Positions 24,931 through 37,809 of a stretch of DNA of 64,000 nt are shown in pieces; within the stretch, counting starts at the first letter, position 1; each line of letters opens with the position of its first letter. The notes under the pieces are model-generated. The model had not been told where the DNA came from. It searched no databases and saw only the letters and a list, made by a program, of their open reading frames with translations. Source of the DNA: Chrysemys picta bellii (taxonomy: Eukaryota > Chordata > Testudines > Emydidae); NCBI RefSeq assembly GCF_011386835.1, contig NC_088804.1:34087549-34151548 (forward strand), written 5' to 3'. Position numbers and translations under genes: made by a program.

Positions 24931-26659
24931 TTTAATGGTAATGACATTTAAAATATCTATAACTGCAAAAAGGAGGAGACTTACAGAAAGCATGTGTTTA
25001 GGATATTTTTATGACTCCATAACACAGCCTTTGGCCTACTTGTGTATTGTTACTAATGACAACATATTTCCTGAATATCCCATAGGAATTATAAATATGA
25101 ACAAAGCAGGAGTTACAATTTGTTGCAAGCAGAACTCAGGATAAGCTGAATGTTTCTCAGTAAGATGCTGTTTCGTTGTGGTGGTTTTGTTTTTAAAAGA
25201 GGAAGCATGTATTTCTTGTCATTGATTTAGTGTTTTCCTATCAATATGTGTTCTGCATAATGGCACCAGCATTAATACATTTTTTTGCAGTTTAATGTTA
25301 TAAGTACAGGTGATTAAAAAGTCAGTATTTACCTACTGTTACTACACAGTGGTATATGAGATACCACAGTTGTGTCCTAGTCTCCCTTTTGTGGGGAGGG
25401 GACTTTTTATTAATGTAAAGTTACAATAAGACATTAACATACTTCATTATATATTATTACTTATTAAGGATCAGCTTAATATTCAAAGAACCTGGCTAAA
25501 GATTCTGGCTTCGTAGTTGGAGAGCCCTCATTCTCTGAGTATGCTAAAAAGGGTGACCAAATTTTTTAAATGGCTATCCTCTTTTTGGCACTTCTCTTGC
25601 GTATATACTTGGTGTAAAAGCTTTTCTAATATGAGGACAGTATGTATTTTACTATTCCACGATTCCATTGAAGGAGAAGTAATATTTTCCCAATAATGTG
25701 CAATACAAGGTCTTGCTGCTAACAGTAAAAAAAAAATAAAAAAAAAATTAAATTTGTCATCCTGTTTAAAATGTAGATCCTTTACTGGAGCATTCGGTAA
25801 TCAGGTCAGGGAACCTCGAGGAAGCCAGCATTTTGTCATGAGATGACTTTTAGTTTCCTCCCAAAACTGTTTTATTCTTGGACATAAACTTCACATGTGC
25901 AAATAGGTTTGCCTTTCCCTGCAGCCTCTCCAATGGAGCACCTTGTATCAAGTTGTATCGTAATTTGAGCATAATCTCAGATACCACAGTGGGATAACAC
26001 TGGGTAAAATACTACCTTTAATGGTGACCGCTGGAATTATTAGGAAGAGGAGTGTGATAGTGGAGTCAGCTTAGCTGTAAATGTTTGATATGAACTGCTC
26101 TATCTTGCTCTGAGTCCCTGTAGAGATGTACAATTGGGGACCCTGTTCCTACATTAAAGTTGCCAAATGGAGTTGGTAATGGCTTTAGCTCTGTATACAA
26201 GGAACAATATGTATCTTAGGAAGAGATGATATGGACTAAGTCAATAATGCCCAGCTTTGCCAAAGAAAACTGAATTAGAATTTTCCCATGGACTTGAGGG
26301 TCACCCCAAATTCACATAAAAGAGCAGGGTACAGCTGCTCTCATTTTCCACTACAGGCACCTCTGTTGAGACTACCAAAATGCAATGATTGATCTAGATC
26401 AGAGTGGTCTTTTGCTCAGATCATGATAGAGCATTTCATGCTAGGATACGCAGGCTGAACTGCTGTAGTAAAAATGAGCAGTCAGGGGACACACTAGAAT
26501 TCGTGGGCCACATTTGGTTGCTGGACACATTTTTGCCCACCCTTGGAATAGGATGATCTAGACATCAAGTGAAATTCAAGTTAATAATACACTACACTGT
26601 TTTCTTTGGAGGTATAGACATGATCACATGTATCCATTTTGGTTGTTTGCATTTGAAAG

Positions 26660-26877
26660 GTTCCTCTCTGGCCAATGGAGGCCTGAATCTGCACAGCACT
26701 GTGAAAAGGAAACTGGATGGGGAGAAAGATTATGTCTTTGATAAGAGACTAAGGTACAGCGTGCGTCAAAATGAAAGTAACTGTCGGTTCAGGGACATTG
26801 TGGTCCGGAAAGAAGATGGTTTCACACACATTCTGCTCTCCAGCCAGACTTCAGATAACAATGCACTGACCCCAGAG
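26660..26877 (+). CDS. CDYL2: CDYL2 exon 3: linker end and start of crotonase-like domain
   Basis: A 218-nt exon between ATTTGAAAG and GTAAGC, entered in phase 1 and left in phase 0. The split Gly codon joins exactly with exon 2. It encodes the end of the linker (NGGLNLHSTVKRKLDGEKDY) and then FDKRLRYSVRQNESNCRFRD and VRKEDGFTHILLSSQTSDNN, where the crotonase-like fold begins. CDYL proteins use this domain to bind CoA and co-repressors; CDYL has been linked to crotonyl-CoA hydration, but I cannot show that activity for CDYL2 from sequence. The second half is almost identical to the mammalian protein, while the linker half is looser. Confidence 0.96.
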
Positions 26878-27714
26878 GTAAGCATGTAGTCATAAAAGCA
26901 AAAGAAAGCCATCTTAATAGATGGGAATGTGGTTAACCTGAAAATTAAGGCAACTCTTCATCTGTATTTTTAGAGGGTGGGGTTCCCTATTAAATATCTT
27001 TTTAAAATTTATGGAGCTCAAATATTCCATCTTTCCATGCTTGGAGTTTTATCCAGATGGATCTAACTATTATATGCAATGGAAATTATTTTTTCTCCCC
27101 AAATAAAAGATGAAGAGTAAGAAAAGGAAAGATGTGATCACTAATCCCTGCCTGCAGTTTTAAGAAGTAGTTGTTCAAATGTAAAAATTACTACCCTTAA
27201 TAATATGTTTGATTAGTAGTGCAAGGATTTATACACATATACAGCTCAAATCAGGATCTTATCTCAGGATAAAAATTCAAAAAATTAAAAGTCATCTTAA
27301 TCCTTCACTGCTTTTATTTAATTGTCCATTTGACATTTTCATGCATTGTATTCTTTACAAACTGAGGCCCCAACCCTGCACTCAAATGCACAGGGATTCA
27401 GGGTGTCTCTGTATAAGTGATGTTATTGATTTCCATTGAGTCAGTCATTCTACATCTAGAATTGTTTTGTCTCGTTTATCAAGACTTCTATTAAGTAACA
27501 AATGTGTCATATTGAAATTAATTCCCAATAATTGAACACAGCTAAAAGCATTGCCAAGCACATTAGGCCTTAAATTTTACCTCCCCCCTCAAATAGTTAA
27601 GATCCAGTGGGGAATGTACTCTGTCTTTCATATTGGGGACACACAGACGTTAATGCTGTTGGTACCATACAAAACTAGACACTTACCACCCACAGTTTTT
27701 GCAATATTTATAGG

Positions 27715-28449
27715 TAGGGCCCTACCAAATTCATGGTCCATTTTGGTCAATTTCATGGTCATAGGATTTTAAAAATTGTAAATTTCATTATTTCAGCTAT
27801 TTTAATCTGAAATTTCATGGTGTTGTAATTGTAGGGGTCCTGACCTAAAAAGGAGTTGGGGGGTTGCAGTACTGCTATACTTAACCCTGTGCTGCTGCTG
27901 GCAGCACTGCCTTCAGAGGAGGGCCGCTGGAGAGCAGCGGCTGCAGGCCGGGAACCCAGCTCTGAAGGCAGAGCTGCTGCCAGCAGCAGCCAGATCTAAG
28001 GATGGTATGGTACGCTATTGCCACCCTTACTTCTGCACTGCTGCTTGCAGAGCTGGGCCCTCAGTCAGCAGCTGCCACTATCCTGCTGCCCAGCTCTGAA
28101 GGCAGCAACGCAGAAGAAAGGGTGGCATGGTATGGTATTGCCACCCTTGCTGCTGGCGGGGCACTACCTTCAGATCTGGGCACCCGGCCAACAGCCACCA
28201 CTCTCCAGCCACCAAGCTCTGAAGTCAGCACAGAAGTAAGGGTGGCAATACTGCAACCCCCCTAAAATAACCTGTGACCTCCCTGCAACTCCCTTTTGGG
28301 TCAGGGCCCCCAATTTGAGAAACGCTGGTCTCACCCGTGAAATCTGTATAGTATAGCGTAAAAGCACACAAAAGATCAGATTTCACAGGGGAGACCAGAT
28401 TTTACGGTCCGTGATGCCTTTCTCATGGCCATGAATTTGGTAGGGCCCA
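27715..28449. mobile_element. hAT-type non-autonomous element, sister of 20732-21374
   Basis: The left end is TAGGGCCCTACCAAATTCAT; the right end is CATGAATTTGGTAGGGCCCA, with the last bases changed. Internal order is the same as in the copy at 20732: a GTAATTGTAGGGGTCCTGAC region at 27826, a GC-rich imperfect palindrome, then GAAATCTGTATAGTATAGCG at 28339. The target duplication is not clear on the right side. No transposase. Confidence 0.8.
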
Positions 28450-29019
28450 AATTATAAGGAATACTGTAGTAAAGGTAAATCCTATCGAGCACCAAACATC
28501 CATTTTAACGGTACTCACCATACATATAAAAATTACATTAAATCCATCATTCCTATAGAATCCATCACTTCATAGAATCCATCACTTCATTATAAGGCAA
28601 ATAACTTTACGTATATGTATGAGACTGCTGTACTATAACTAAATGACTGCTGACTGAGGCAAACCAAAGATTTGCCATGTTAACTTTAAACAGACATCGC
28701 TTTGTGTTGCTGGCCCTGAGAGCTCATCCCCAGATCGCCAAGAGGAGTTCAAGTTCATTGAGCAGTTGGCTAGAGCCCAAAATTCTCCAAAGAAGCCATA
28801 CCTGGCCTACTCCTTTGAATCTTTTCTGTAACCCAGCAGCCCACCTCTATGCATGAACCACACAAACAAATATGGTGGGCTCCTTCTCTCAGATCTGCAG
28901 CACTGACAGTATTCCCGGTGCTGGGCTGATATCATTGCTGAAGCTGGAAACATGGAAATAAATAGCCTTTTTATTTCTAAAGCTACATTAATATCTAAGG
29001 CTGGATGGTCAGGGCTTAG

Positions 29020-29143
29020 TAGGGTGACCAGACAGCAACTGTGAAAAAACGGGACAGTGGGTGGGGGGTAATAAGCACCTATATAAGAAAAAGTCCCTAA
29101 AACCAGGACTATCCCTATAAAAACAGGACATCTGGTCACCCTA
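29020..29143. mobile_element. 124-bp hAT-type MITE
   Basis: TAGGGTGACCAGA at the left is matched by TCTGGTCACCCTA at the right. A perfect 8-bp target duplication GGGCTTAG flanks it (29012-29019, 29144-29151). The body has AAACGGGACAG and ACAGGACATC segments. Confidence 0.9.
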
Positions 29144-29520
29144 GGGCTTAGTAACAGGGTATCTAGCTTTTCACATCTAGCTTGCGTGTTTAAAACCCAC
29201 AATTTCAGCAACGAGACCAAGGGCCATGCAGTATGGAGCAAATCTCTGGTCCCTAGTGTGTGGTTTCTCCTAGGCAGGGTTGAGACAATATTCTGCGGGT
29301 GAACACAGAGCTTCAGTCCCCAGGGCTGTCAGTTTGACACCTTTTACCAGCACTAACCACACATGTGCAGAACACTTATAGAGAATGGGGAAGGGGGTTT
29401 GATTTTGTTAAAAGTTACTATGTTCATTTCAGACTCTATTAGAAACATAGGAAAAAATGTTTGCTCAAATCTGCTCAGAGCAGGTCTAGCTGATGTGGAA
29501 GTTAAAACTTGAGCTGCAGC

Positions 29521-29643
29521 TAGGGTGACCAGACAGCAAGTGTGAAAAATCGGGACAGGGGTGGGGGAACATAGGAACCTATACAAGAAAAAGACCCCAA
29601 AATTGGGACTGTTCCTATAAAATCGGGACATCTGGTCACCCTA
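29521..29643. mobile_element. 123-bp hAT-type MITE, same family as 29020
   Basis: Same termini (TAGGGTGACCAGA and TCTGGTCACCCTA) and the same body as the copy 377 bp upstream, in the same orientation. A perfect 8-bp target duplication GCTGCAGC (29513-29520, 29644-29651) proves an independent insertion rather than a local duplication. Confidence 0.9.
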
Positions 29644-31369
29644 GCTGCAGCCGCCATGGTTGCTGCCACCAGTAGAGTAAGTAGACAAGGCAGCAAGGCT
29701 TGTGCAGCCCAGAATCATTATAAACTATACATTACACAAAGGCCCACTCTCTCCATAGCTTCTTCCATTGTGATTCCTCCTGACCCAGCCACAGCTGGAC
29801 TTCCTTTGGGCTTTAGCTGTTTTGTTAAACTAGTGATTTACGCTGTTTATCCCCACTTAATTAAAGATGTCTAAAAACCCAAAGGTTATATATTATAGAG
29901 TTCTCTGCACATGTCAAAGCAGCGCCAAGCAAACATTTGCCTGACAAAAGATTAACCTCAACTATGGTATGCAATTCAAGTTATTATCACTAGGCTTGTT
30001 GATATCAAGAGTAAAGGGAGGTAAATGAACACTAAATGGAACATCATACTTCATTGCTAGTAACTACATCATAGTTGAAGTTCATGCAGTTGATTTTAGC
30101 ATAAAACATGCCTATGTTCCTTTCTTTTAGGATTTGCATTGATTGTAATTGGCTCAGTGCCATTGTGGTTTTTGAAAAAAAGATTCAGATTACTAATGGG
30201 ATTATTTCCTTTTATCTTTAACTAGACATTGCTCATTTTGAAAAATTATAATTTTGCTTTGGTATTTTATTTCATTTTTTAAAGAGAGTCATGCAAATTT
30301 TCAACATAAATTCCACCAATGGGTTATTTAACTTTTCAGGTCACTTGCTAATTTTGAAGATTTGATTCCAACTTTTTTGAAAGTTTATTACCTAAACATA
30401 TAGAAAACTTCTGTTATTGTTTTTTAAACTCAACAACTTTTGGTAATCCAAAATCTGTTTCAGACCCAGGAACATGGTTAATCCATTGTTTTTATTCTTC
30501 CTAGTTAGGGTAACAGTACTTCTGGGGATTAATAATTTACTGAGTTAAAAAGCAGAAGAGTAGATGAGAAAATATATTCTAGATTGATGATCGCTTTAGT
30601 AAAGATTGACAAAACTACTCCATATGCATTATGAGTCAAAAACTGAAAGTGGAGGTACACACATGAAATACCAACATTCATTCTTCTAGACATGAAAAAA
30701 GGCAGTGCTTGTAGTGTTATGGATATATGTCACATCACTGGTTTACTTGCACTCTTCTTCTCATGAAATATGTCAGGTTCAAGTTGACAGCTATCTGTAT
30801 TATTATTCTCCTAGCAGACAGATTGCTTCTTATGGCAGACTTCAATCACAAGTATTGCCCTATCATTCCAGTAGAATTTATCATCCCATATAATTTATCA
30901 GATATCCTTGTACTGGAAAGGACTCAGTGTGCTTACAGGAGTGCTGATGTATCAATAAATAATAGAATTAAATGTATAAATAACAAGGCTATCAAAAGTA
31001 ATCACTGCATAATAGTTATAAAAATGCTACCAAGGGTTTAGAACGTTTTGCTCATTGTAACATTTTTAGAGAATGTTTCTCTTTTAAAAATTATATATAT
31101 CAGCAAATGGACCATTACAGTTTCAAATAAATACATGACATTTAATTTTTTAAACCTGGTACTTCTATTGGTTTATACAGGTTATGTGTAGGCGAGTTTA
31201 GGGATAAATTCCCAATTCACTGAGACTTCCTGAATATAAGCAAAGTTTAGAGAGAAGTCTTTAAAAACACCCATTTGTAAGAAGGGGAGGGGAGAGGAGA
31301 AATAACTCAACTAAGCTCTTAGAAAGATAGTAGTCTAATTTTATTTTAGCAGTTTAAGTGCATTTTATA

Positions 31370-32375
31370 TCGGTTTATAAAAGGGAAATCTTGCCAGACA
31401 GACAAACCTGGTTGCTTTTTTTATAGGACTACAAAATTAGCAATCTAGAGAAAGCAGTAGTTTTAATATATTTGGATTTCAGCAAAGCAGTAGATGCAGG
31501 ACCGAGCCTCAGCTGGCCTAAATTGGTGATTTGGCTGATTTACACCAGCTGAGGATCTGGTCTTGTGAATTTTTGCTCATAACATTAAATCATTAATTCA
31601 AATAGGACTTGGGTAGGAATAATCTCCTGACAAATGAAAACTGGTTGAAGGGCCATAAAAGAAAAGTTAAATGATAAACAGCAGTGTATTGAGTTGGGGA
31701 AGATATCTACTGGGCCACTGCAGGAATCAGTGCTGGATCTGGTCTGGAAGACAAAATAAACTACATTTTAATGAATTTCACAAATTATATTAAGTGGCAG
31801 GAAGGTGAAAATAAATACCAGAGAGGCCAGAGAAATTGTACATGGGACCCTACAGAGAGTCTGGCAACAGACAGAAAGAATATATTATACTGAATTCAGT
31901 GGGGAGCTCTGCTTAAAAAAACAATGGCTTAAACTGGACCAAAATGATATTCATTTTGGAATATTGCTAGCATTCGGTTGTGTAGCCGAGAAGTAGATTT
32001 TGTGCTCATCCTGTATGATTATCAATAAGTATGCTACGTCTATTTATGTATGTTTAAACATCTATAGGAAAACAATCTAAAAGACAGATATTCAATGAGA
32101 AGTGTAGAAAACTATAATGCCAATGGAGACTTAGAAGAGTCTGATAGCGAACTGCAAGTTAGAGACAAATGTGCACCATGGAATAGTAGAAAGGCCAATA
32201 GAATTTTAGGCTGCACAAGCATCATATCACAGAACCAGGGAATTCTGGTAATCCAAGTATACTCTGTTCAGCTTCTGAGCACATCTTCACTAAAGAAGTA
32301 TTGACAAATTTAGAGAGGAGCAACAAAAATTATCAGGAGACTAGAAGGGCTAACCCACGATAGGCTTTCTAGGTT
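31370..32375 (+). mobile_element. Old CR1 ORF2 fragment
   Basis: Scattered reverse-transcriptase phrases survive on the + strand. At about 31440-31495 the sequence reads as the YLDFSKA motif A region, near 31718 as the GVPQGS-type turn, and near 32310-32350 as the RRATKIIRRLEGL-type C-terminal motif. Multiple indels break the frame. It is older than the next CR1. Confidence 0.6.
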
Positions 32376-32739
32376 TTTTTTTTTCTTTCTAATTTTGGGT
32401 GTTTATATTAATATGAATTATGTCCCATTTGTAGGGGTGAAAATAAGTTCTTATTTATATTTTTAAAATGTTTTCCATTTTAAAATGTCAGAAATTTGGC
32501 CTCCTCTGATTCAACTTGATCCCAGGGACTGACCTTTAAAGTCCTTCGGCTCCCTCCGCGAACAAACAATCTTCAGCACGGGGGGGGGGGGGGGAATTGG
32601 GATGGGGGAGGAGTGTTGTGTACATTTAATAAAACCTTTTCTCAAATTGCTGCTTCTGTGTGGTTTTACACATTAAAACATAGATATTTGTTCTGAGGTC
32701 CAGAAGGAGGTGGGAGGCAGACCAGTTGAGAGTCTCTGG

Positions 32740-35275
32740 GTAAAAAGATAAAAGGGGTAAAAAATAGGGTGACATCATGGTAGGGGTCTACTGTAGACCA
32801 CCAAATAAGGAAGAGGTGGAGGATAAGGCATTTCTAGAACAAATAACTGAAATATCCAAAACACGAGACCTGGTAGTAATGGGGGACTTGAACTATCCAG
32901 ACATCTGTTGGAAAAGTAATTTGGCAAAACACAAAATTTCCATTAAGTTCTTGGAATGTGTAGGGGACAACTTTTTGTCCCAGAAAGTGGAGGAAGTAAC
33001 CAGGGGGGCCACCCATCTTAGACTTGATTCTGATCAACACAGTGGAATTGGAAGTGAATCTGAAGGTGGAAGGCATTTTGGGTGAAAGTGAGCATGAAAT
33101 TATGATTTCATGGTTTTAAGGGAAGGAAGGAATGAGAGCAACAGAATAAAGATAATAGACTTCAACAAACTCGTAGAACTGGTAGGTAAGGTCCCATGGG
33201 AAGAAAATCTAAGGAAAAAAGGAGTTCAGGAGAACTGTTAGTTTCTCAAGTAAACAATATTAAAGGCACAATTGCAAACTATCCCAATGTGAAGGAAAGA
33301 TAGGAAGCGTAGTAAGAGGCCAATATGGCTCTAGCAGGAGCTTTTTAATGATCTGAAAAATCAAAAAGAAATCCTACAAAAAGTGGAAATGAAGATGAAT
33401 TGCTTAGAAGGAGTATAAAAGAATAGCACAATCATGTAGGAATAAAATAAGAAAGACTAAGGCACAAAATAAGGTACACCTAGCAAGGGACATAAAAGGC
33501 AATAAGAAGAGGTACTTTAAACACAGTAGGAACAAGAGAAAGACTAAGGAAAGTGTGGATCCTCTGCTTAGCGGGGGGAAAAGAGCTAATAACTGATGAC
33601 ATCAAAAAAGCGGAGGTGTTTAATGCCTATTTTGCTTCAGTCTTCACCAAGGAAGGTTAAATGGTAACCAGATACTCAACACATTTAATATTAACAACAA
33701 GGGGGCAGGAATGCAAGCCAAAACAGGGAAAGATCAGGTTAAAGAATATTTACGTAAATTAGATGTATTCAGTTTGGCAGGACCAGATGAAATTCATTAT
33801 AGGATACTTAAGGAACTAGCTGAAGCAATCTCAGAACCATTAGCAATTATCTTTGAGAACTTCTGGAGGACGGGTGAGGTCCCCAAAGACTGAAGAAGGG
33901 CAAATATAGTATCTTTGAAAGGGGGAACAAAGAGTTCCCAGGGAATTATAGACCAGTCAGCCGAATTTCAACACCTGAAAAGATAGTGGAATAAATTATT
34001 AAACAATCAATTGGCAAGCACATGGAGGATAATAGGGTTATAAAAAAATAGCCAGCATGGATTTATCAAGAACAAATCATGCCAAACCAACCTAATTTCC
34101 TTCTTTGACAGAGTTCCTGACCTAGTGGATAAGGGAAAGCAGCAGATGTGTTATACCCTGATTTTAGTAAGGCTTTTCATAAAGTCCCACATGACATTCG
34201 CATAATGAAACTAGGGAAACGTGGTCTAAATGAAATTACTATAAGGCAGCTGAACAAATGGGTAAAAGACCTTACTCAAAAACTTATCAATGATTCACTG
34301 TCAAACTATCAGGGGAAATTGTGGGGTCACCCAGGGGTCAGTCCTGGGGCTGGTACTATTCAGTATTTTCATTAACAACTTGAATAATGGAGTGGAGAGT
34401 ATGCTTATAAAATCTGCAGATGACACCATGCAGGGGGGGGAGGGTTGCAAGTAGTTTGGAGGACAGGATTAGAATTCAAAATGACCTTGACAAACTGGAG
34501 AATTGGTCTGAATACAACAAGATGTGAAATTCACTAAATCCAAGAGCAAAGTACTTCATTTAGGAAGGAAAGATCTGCACAACTACAAAATGGGGAATAA
34601 ACTGGCTAGGCACTAGTACTGCTGGAAAGGATCTGGGGGTTATAATGGATCACAAGTTGAATGAGTCAACAATGTGATGCAGCTGCAAAGAGAGCTAATA
34701 TTCTACAGTGTAGAAAGAGGAAAATCGAATGTAATAAACAGGAGGTAACTGTCCTACTCTGCTCGGCACTGGTGAGGCCTCAGCTGCAGTACTGTGTCCA
34801 ATTCTGGGCACTGCACTTTAGGAGAGATGTGAACAACTTGGAGAGAGTCCAGAGGAGAGCAACAAAAATGATTAAAGGTCTAGAAAACCTAACCTATGAG
34901 GAAAGGTTAAAAAAAACTGAGCATGTTTAGACTTGAGAAAAGATGACTGATGGGGGGACCTGATAACAGTCTTCAGATGTTAAGGGCTGCTATGAAGGAG
35001 ACTGCGATCAATTGTTCACTGAAGGTCAGATAAGAAGTAATGGGCTTAATCTGTAGCAAGGGTGATTTAGCTCAGATATTAGGGAAAATTTTCTAACTAT
35101 AAGGGTAATTAAGCTTCCAAAGAAGGCTCTGGAATCCCCATCTCTGGAGGTTTTTAAAACAGTTTGGACAAACACCTGTCAGGGATAGTCTACGTTTAAC
35201 TGGTCCTGCCACAGCGCAGGGGCTGGACTTGACTTCTCAAAGTCCCTTCAAGCCCTTCATTTCTATTATTCTATC
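32740..35275 (+). mobile_element. CR1 LINE ORF2 (endonuclease to 3' end), inactive
   Basis: This is the longest CR1 copy. At 32777-33085 the end of the AP-type endonuclease is seen, with [12 protein letters not shown]. The reverse transcriptase follows in several frames: GPDEIHYRILKELAEAISEP at 33780, DFSKAFHKVPHDI at 34160 (motif A), and SADDT at 34413, where the family has FADD (motif C). The C-terminal VQRRATKMIKGLENL is at 34850. The 3' UTR ends near 35275 with CTTCATTTCTATTATTCTAT. The start is 5'-truncated (ORF1 absent). Frameshifts and stops make it non-functional. Confidence 0.85.
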
Positions 35276-36185
35276 CATTTAAACCTAAGTCTAGAAATAT
35301 TTATGTGGAAAAATGAAGAGATCCAGATATACATATGGGCTAAGAGCGAAACGAGTATTTGAAGGATGATAACATCAAGGAAGAGAGAAATTGTAGATGT
35401 GCATATAAACATATGGGGATGGGAACATTACAGTTGAATATCAGGAGGAATTAACTGTCAGGAGAGTCATATCCTATCATCACATTTGAAGCAAAACTCC
35501 CCATTACGATCAACAGGAAGTTTTGCTTCTAATTTGGCCACACAATATTGCCCAAACATGTTGACTACATTATAGAATCTGCCAAGGAAACAGTGGAAGT
35601 CCCAGTGTTGGGGACACATAAAACATTAGAAAATAGACTGACGAGAGCAATCTTATAATAGCAGGGAGTTGGACTAGTCAATCCGATAGAGCTCTACCTT
35701 ACACAGTTCTATATCTTCTGAAATAAATGTTTAGCTCTGATCAGGTCTAAAATCACATGCAAAACTTTATGAGTAGATTGTTCTCACTTCACAGCTATAA
35801 CAAAATTTGCATATGCTGTTCTACCCAGCTGCATTTTTGCATGACTGTGGGTTAATATTCTCAAAAGGACTGAGGCTCTGCCTCCATGATTTGGGTGTAA
35901 ATTGCCCTCACAAAATTGGTGCTGCCATTTTTGTACATGAATTCTAGCTACAGAGCTGAGAGAACTTCTGCCTATAACTACCTGATTTTCACACACAGTC
36001 AGGATTGTAAGCACTCGAATGTGTACCTACAAAAGAGTTTTTACCTTCTGAAAACTTACCTTGCCATTTCTCATGTCCAAGCTTTATACACACTAGAATT
36101 CAGATCTTTCTGTTTGCACATGCAAATCAGGTGGACAGCACGGTACATGATTCGCACAAACAAATGAAAGCTTGTTCCCATAAAT

Positions 36186-36514
36186 CAGTGTTTCCCAAAC
36201 TTGGGACGTTGCTTGTGTAGGGAAAGCCCCTGGCGGGCCGGGCCGATTTGTTTACCAGCCGCGTCCGCAGGTCCGGCTGATTGCGGCTCCCACTGGCCAC
36301 GGTTTGCTGCTCCAGGCCAATGGGAGCTGCTGGAAGTGGCGCAGGCCGAGGGACGTACTGGCCGCTGCTTCCAGCAGCTCCCATTGGCCTGGAGCAGCGA
36401 ACTGCAGCCAGTGGGAACTGCGATCAGCCAGACCTGCGGACGCGGCAGATAAACCAGCTCGGCCCGCCAGGGGCTTTCCCTACACAAGTGGCGTCCCAAG
36501 TTTGGGAAACACTG
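36186..36514. mobile_element. Hairpin hAT-type MITE
   Basis: A 329-bp near-perfect palindrome. Its ends are CAGTGTTTCCCAAACTTGGG and the complement. A perfect 8-bp target duplication CCATAAAT flanks it (36178-36185, 36515-36522). The arms are about 160 bases and GC-rich, which generates overlapping open frames on both strands that are not genes. Confidence 0.9.
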
Positions 36515-37809
36515 CCATAAATCATAGAATTTGTGTGTGCAAAGCCTGTCCAGAAAAAGTGGCATGCATAAAATTGCACCTGTACATTTAGTGACGTTTT
36601 TTAAAATAGATTTGGATTAGAACATGTCTGTACAGCACTTCGGAGATGTAAAGCACTTTTCAAGCATTAAATAGTGAAAAGTAGTAGTTGCCACCTGAAT
36701 GTCTTATTTCTCTACATCTGTAACTCATCAAGCCAAATTTTGCAATCTTTGAAAAATTTACCTGTACATCCAAATCTTTCAGCATAAATGAGAGCAGAAT
36801 TTGGCCCATCACGCTTAGGGGCCTGAATCGATAAGGCACTTAAATACCTGTATGTACAAAAGTTTAAGCAAATGCATAGTCTCGCTAAATGAAATCATAG
36901 TCCCACTGGAGTCGATAAGAAAACTCCCATTGATTTAAATGGGCAGGATTTCACACATAGAAGTCAATAAGAGTAGTCAGGCAACAGGGCAATTCACATG
37001 CTTAAAGTTATATATGTGCTTACATGCCTTGCTCAGTCAGGGCCGGAATGAAAACTACCTGCAGAAATTTATGAAATATTATTCCCCTTCTTAAAATGAT
37101 TGGGAAAAATATTGTTCTTGCAATAATAATAGGCTCTTATTTCAACACCAGTACATCAAAGTCTTAAAGATTTTGACTAGTGTTTATGAATAATTTGATC
37201 TAATAGTAAATCAAGCAGTAAATTAGTCATCTTTCTAGTGGCTTTTATTACGATAGCATTTGTAGACTTTAAAAATGTCACTGACCATAGCACTATAAAC
37301 AATAAATTAGCCATAAATCTGTGCATTTAAAGTTGTATTGTTCCACCTGGCTGATACAGACTACCCTAACTGAACTGGTGGAAGAACTGAAGACCAGGGT
37401 TTATATATTTCACTCAAACACAGAACTTACCATGCTATTGCTGTGGTAACAACTTTGATGGTACAATGATGTACATCCGTTTATTTTTTTAAAAGTCATA
37501 GGAGCAAAACAAGAGCCAAGAAACAAGAAATCTGTTAAATATCAATAGAATAACACAATTTAGGTAACCAGAATTTCCCCCATAGGATAAGCAAAGAAAT
37601 GCCACCTTGTCAAAAATGGATCTGAATTACTGCATGTCCGCAAAGCACTTCAAAGATGTAAGAGCTTTGTAAACACTATTATAATTCAAAGTACTTAAGT
37701 TACAATGGCCAAAATATACATCTCTAACAACAAGTACAATTTTATAAAGCAAGATAAATTATCTTGCAAAGGCATGCATGTCGAATTGTTTACTTTTCTT
37801 TATCCACAG

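Larger units (their letters stand above)
12276..26659 (+). other. CDYL2: CDYL2 intron 2
   Basis: The intron runs from GTATG at 12276 to AG at 26658-26659, 14.4 kb. Recognisable contents are an old CR1 (about 13020-14110), an LTR-like block (14571-15840), a Penelope-like complex (18604-20545), a hAT element (20732-21374), a SINE (21407-21628), a paired inverted repeat (22306-22560), a hAT fragment (about 23235-23390) and a CR1 tail (24690-24930). The stretches 15850-18230, 21640-22300, 22570-23230, 23400-24680 and 24940-26640 show no feature I recognise, apart from a palindromic repeat at 23640-23735 and a purine/pyrimidine-alternating tract at 17222-17265. An open frame running over the donor to 12770 is intronic read-through. 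Confidence 0.9.
26878..37809 (+). other. CDYL2: CDYL2 intron 3
   Basis: GTAAGC at 26878 to TCCACAG at 37809. It contains a hAT element (27715-28449), two small MITEs (29020-29143, 29521-29643), an old CR1 piece (31370-32375), a longer CR1 (32740-35275) and a hairpin MITE (36186-36514). A 17-bp unit is duplicated in tandem at 28555-28588. A 15-G run starts at 32580. MIR-like SINE tail remnants are near 36630-36690 and 37620-37690. A palindromic MITE-like repeat spans about 36830-37045. The stretches 26880-27700, 29880-31360 and 35280-36180 show nothing I recognise. Confidence 0.9.

Noticed and set aside
36127..36591. Mirrored open frames resembling each other on both strands
   Set aside because: Explained by the palindromic MITE at 36186-36514.
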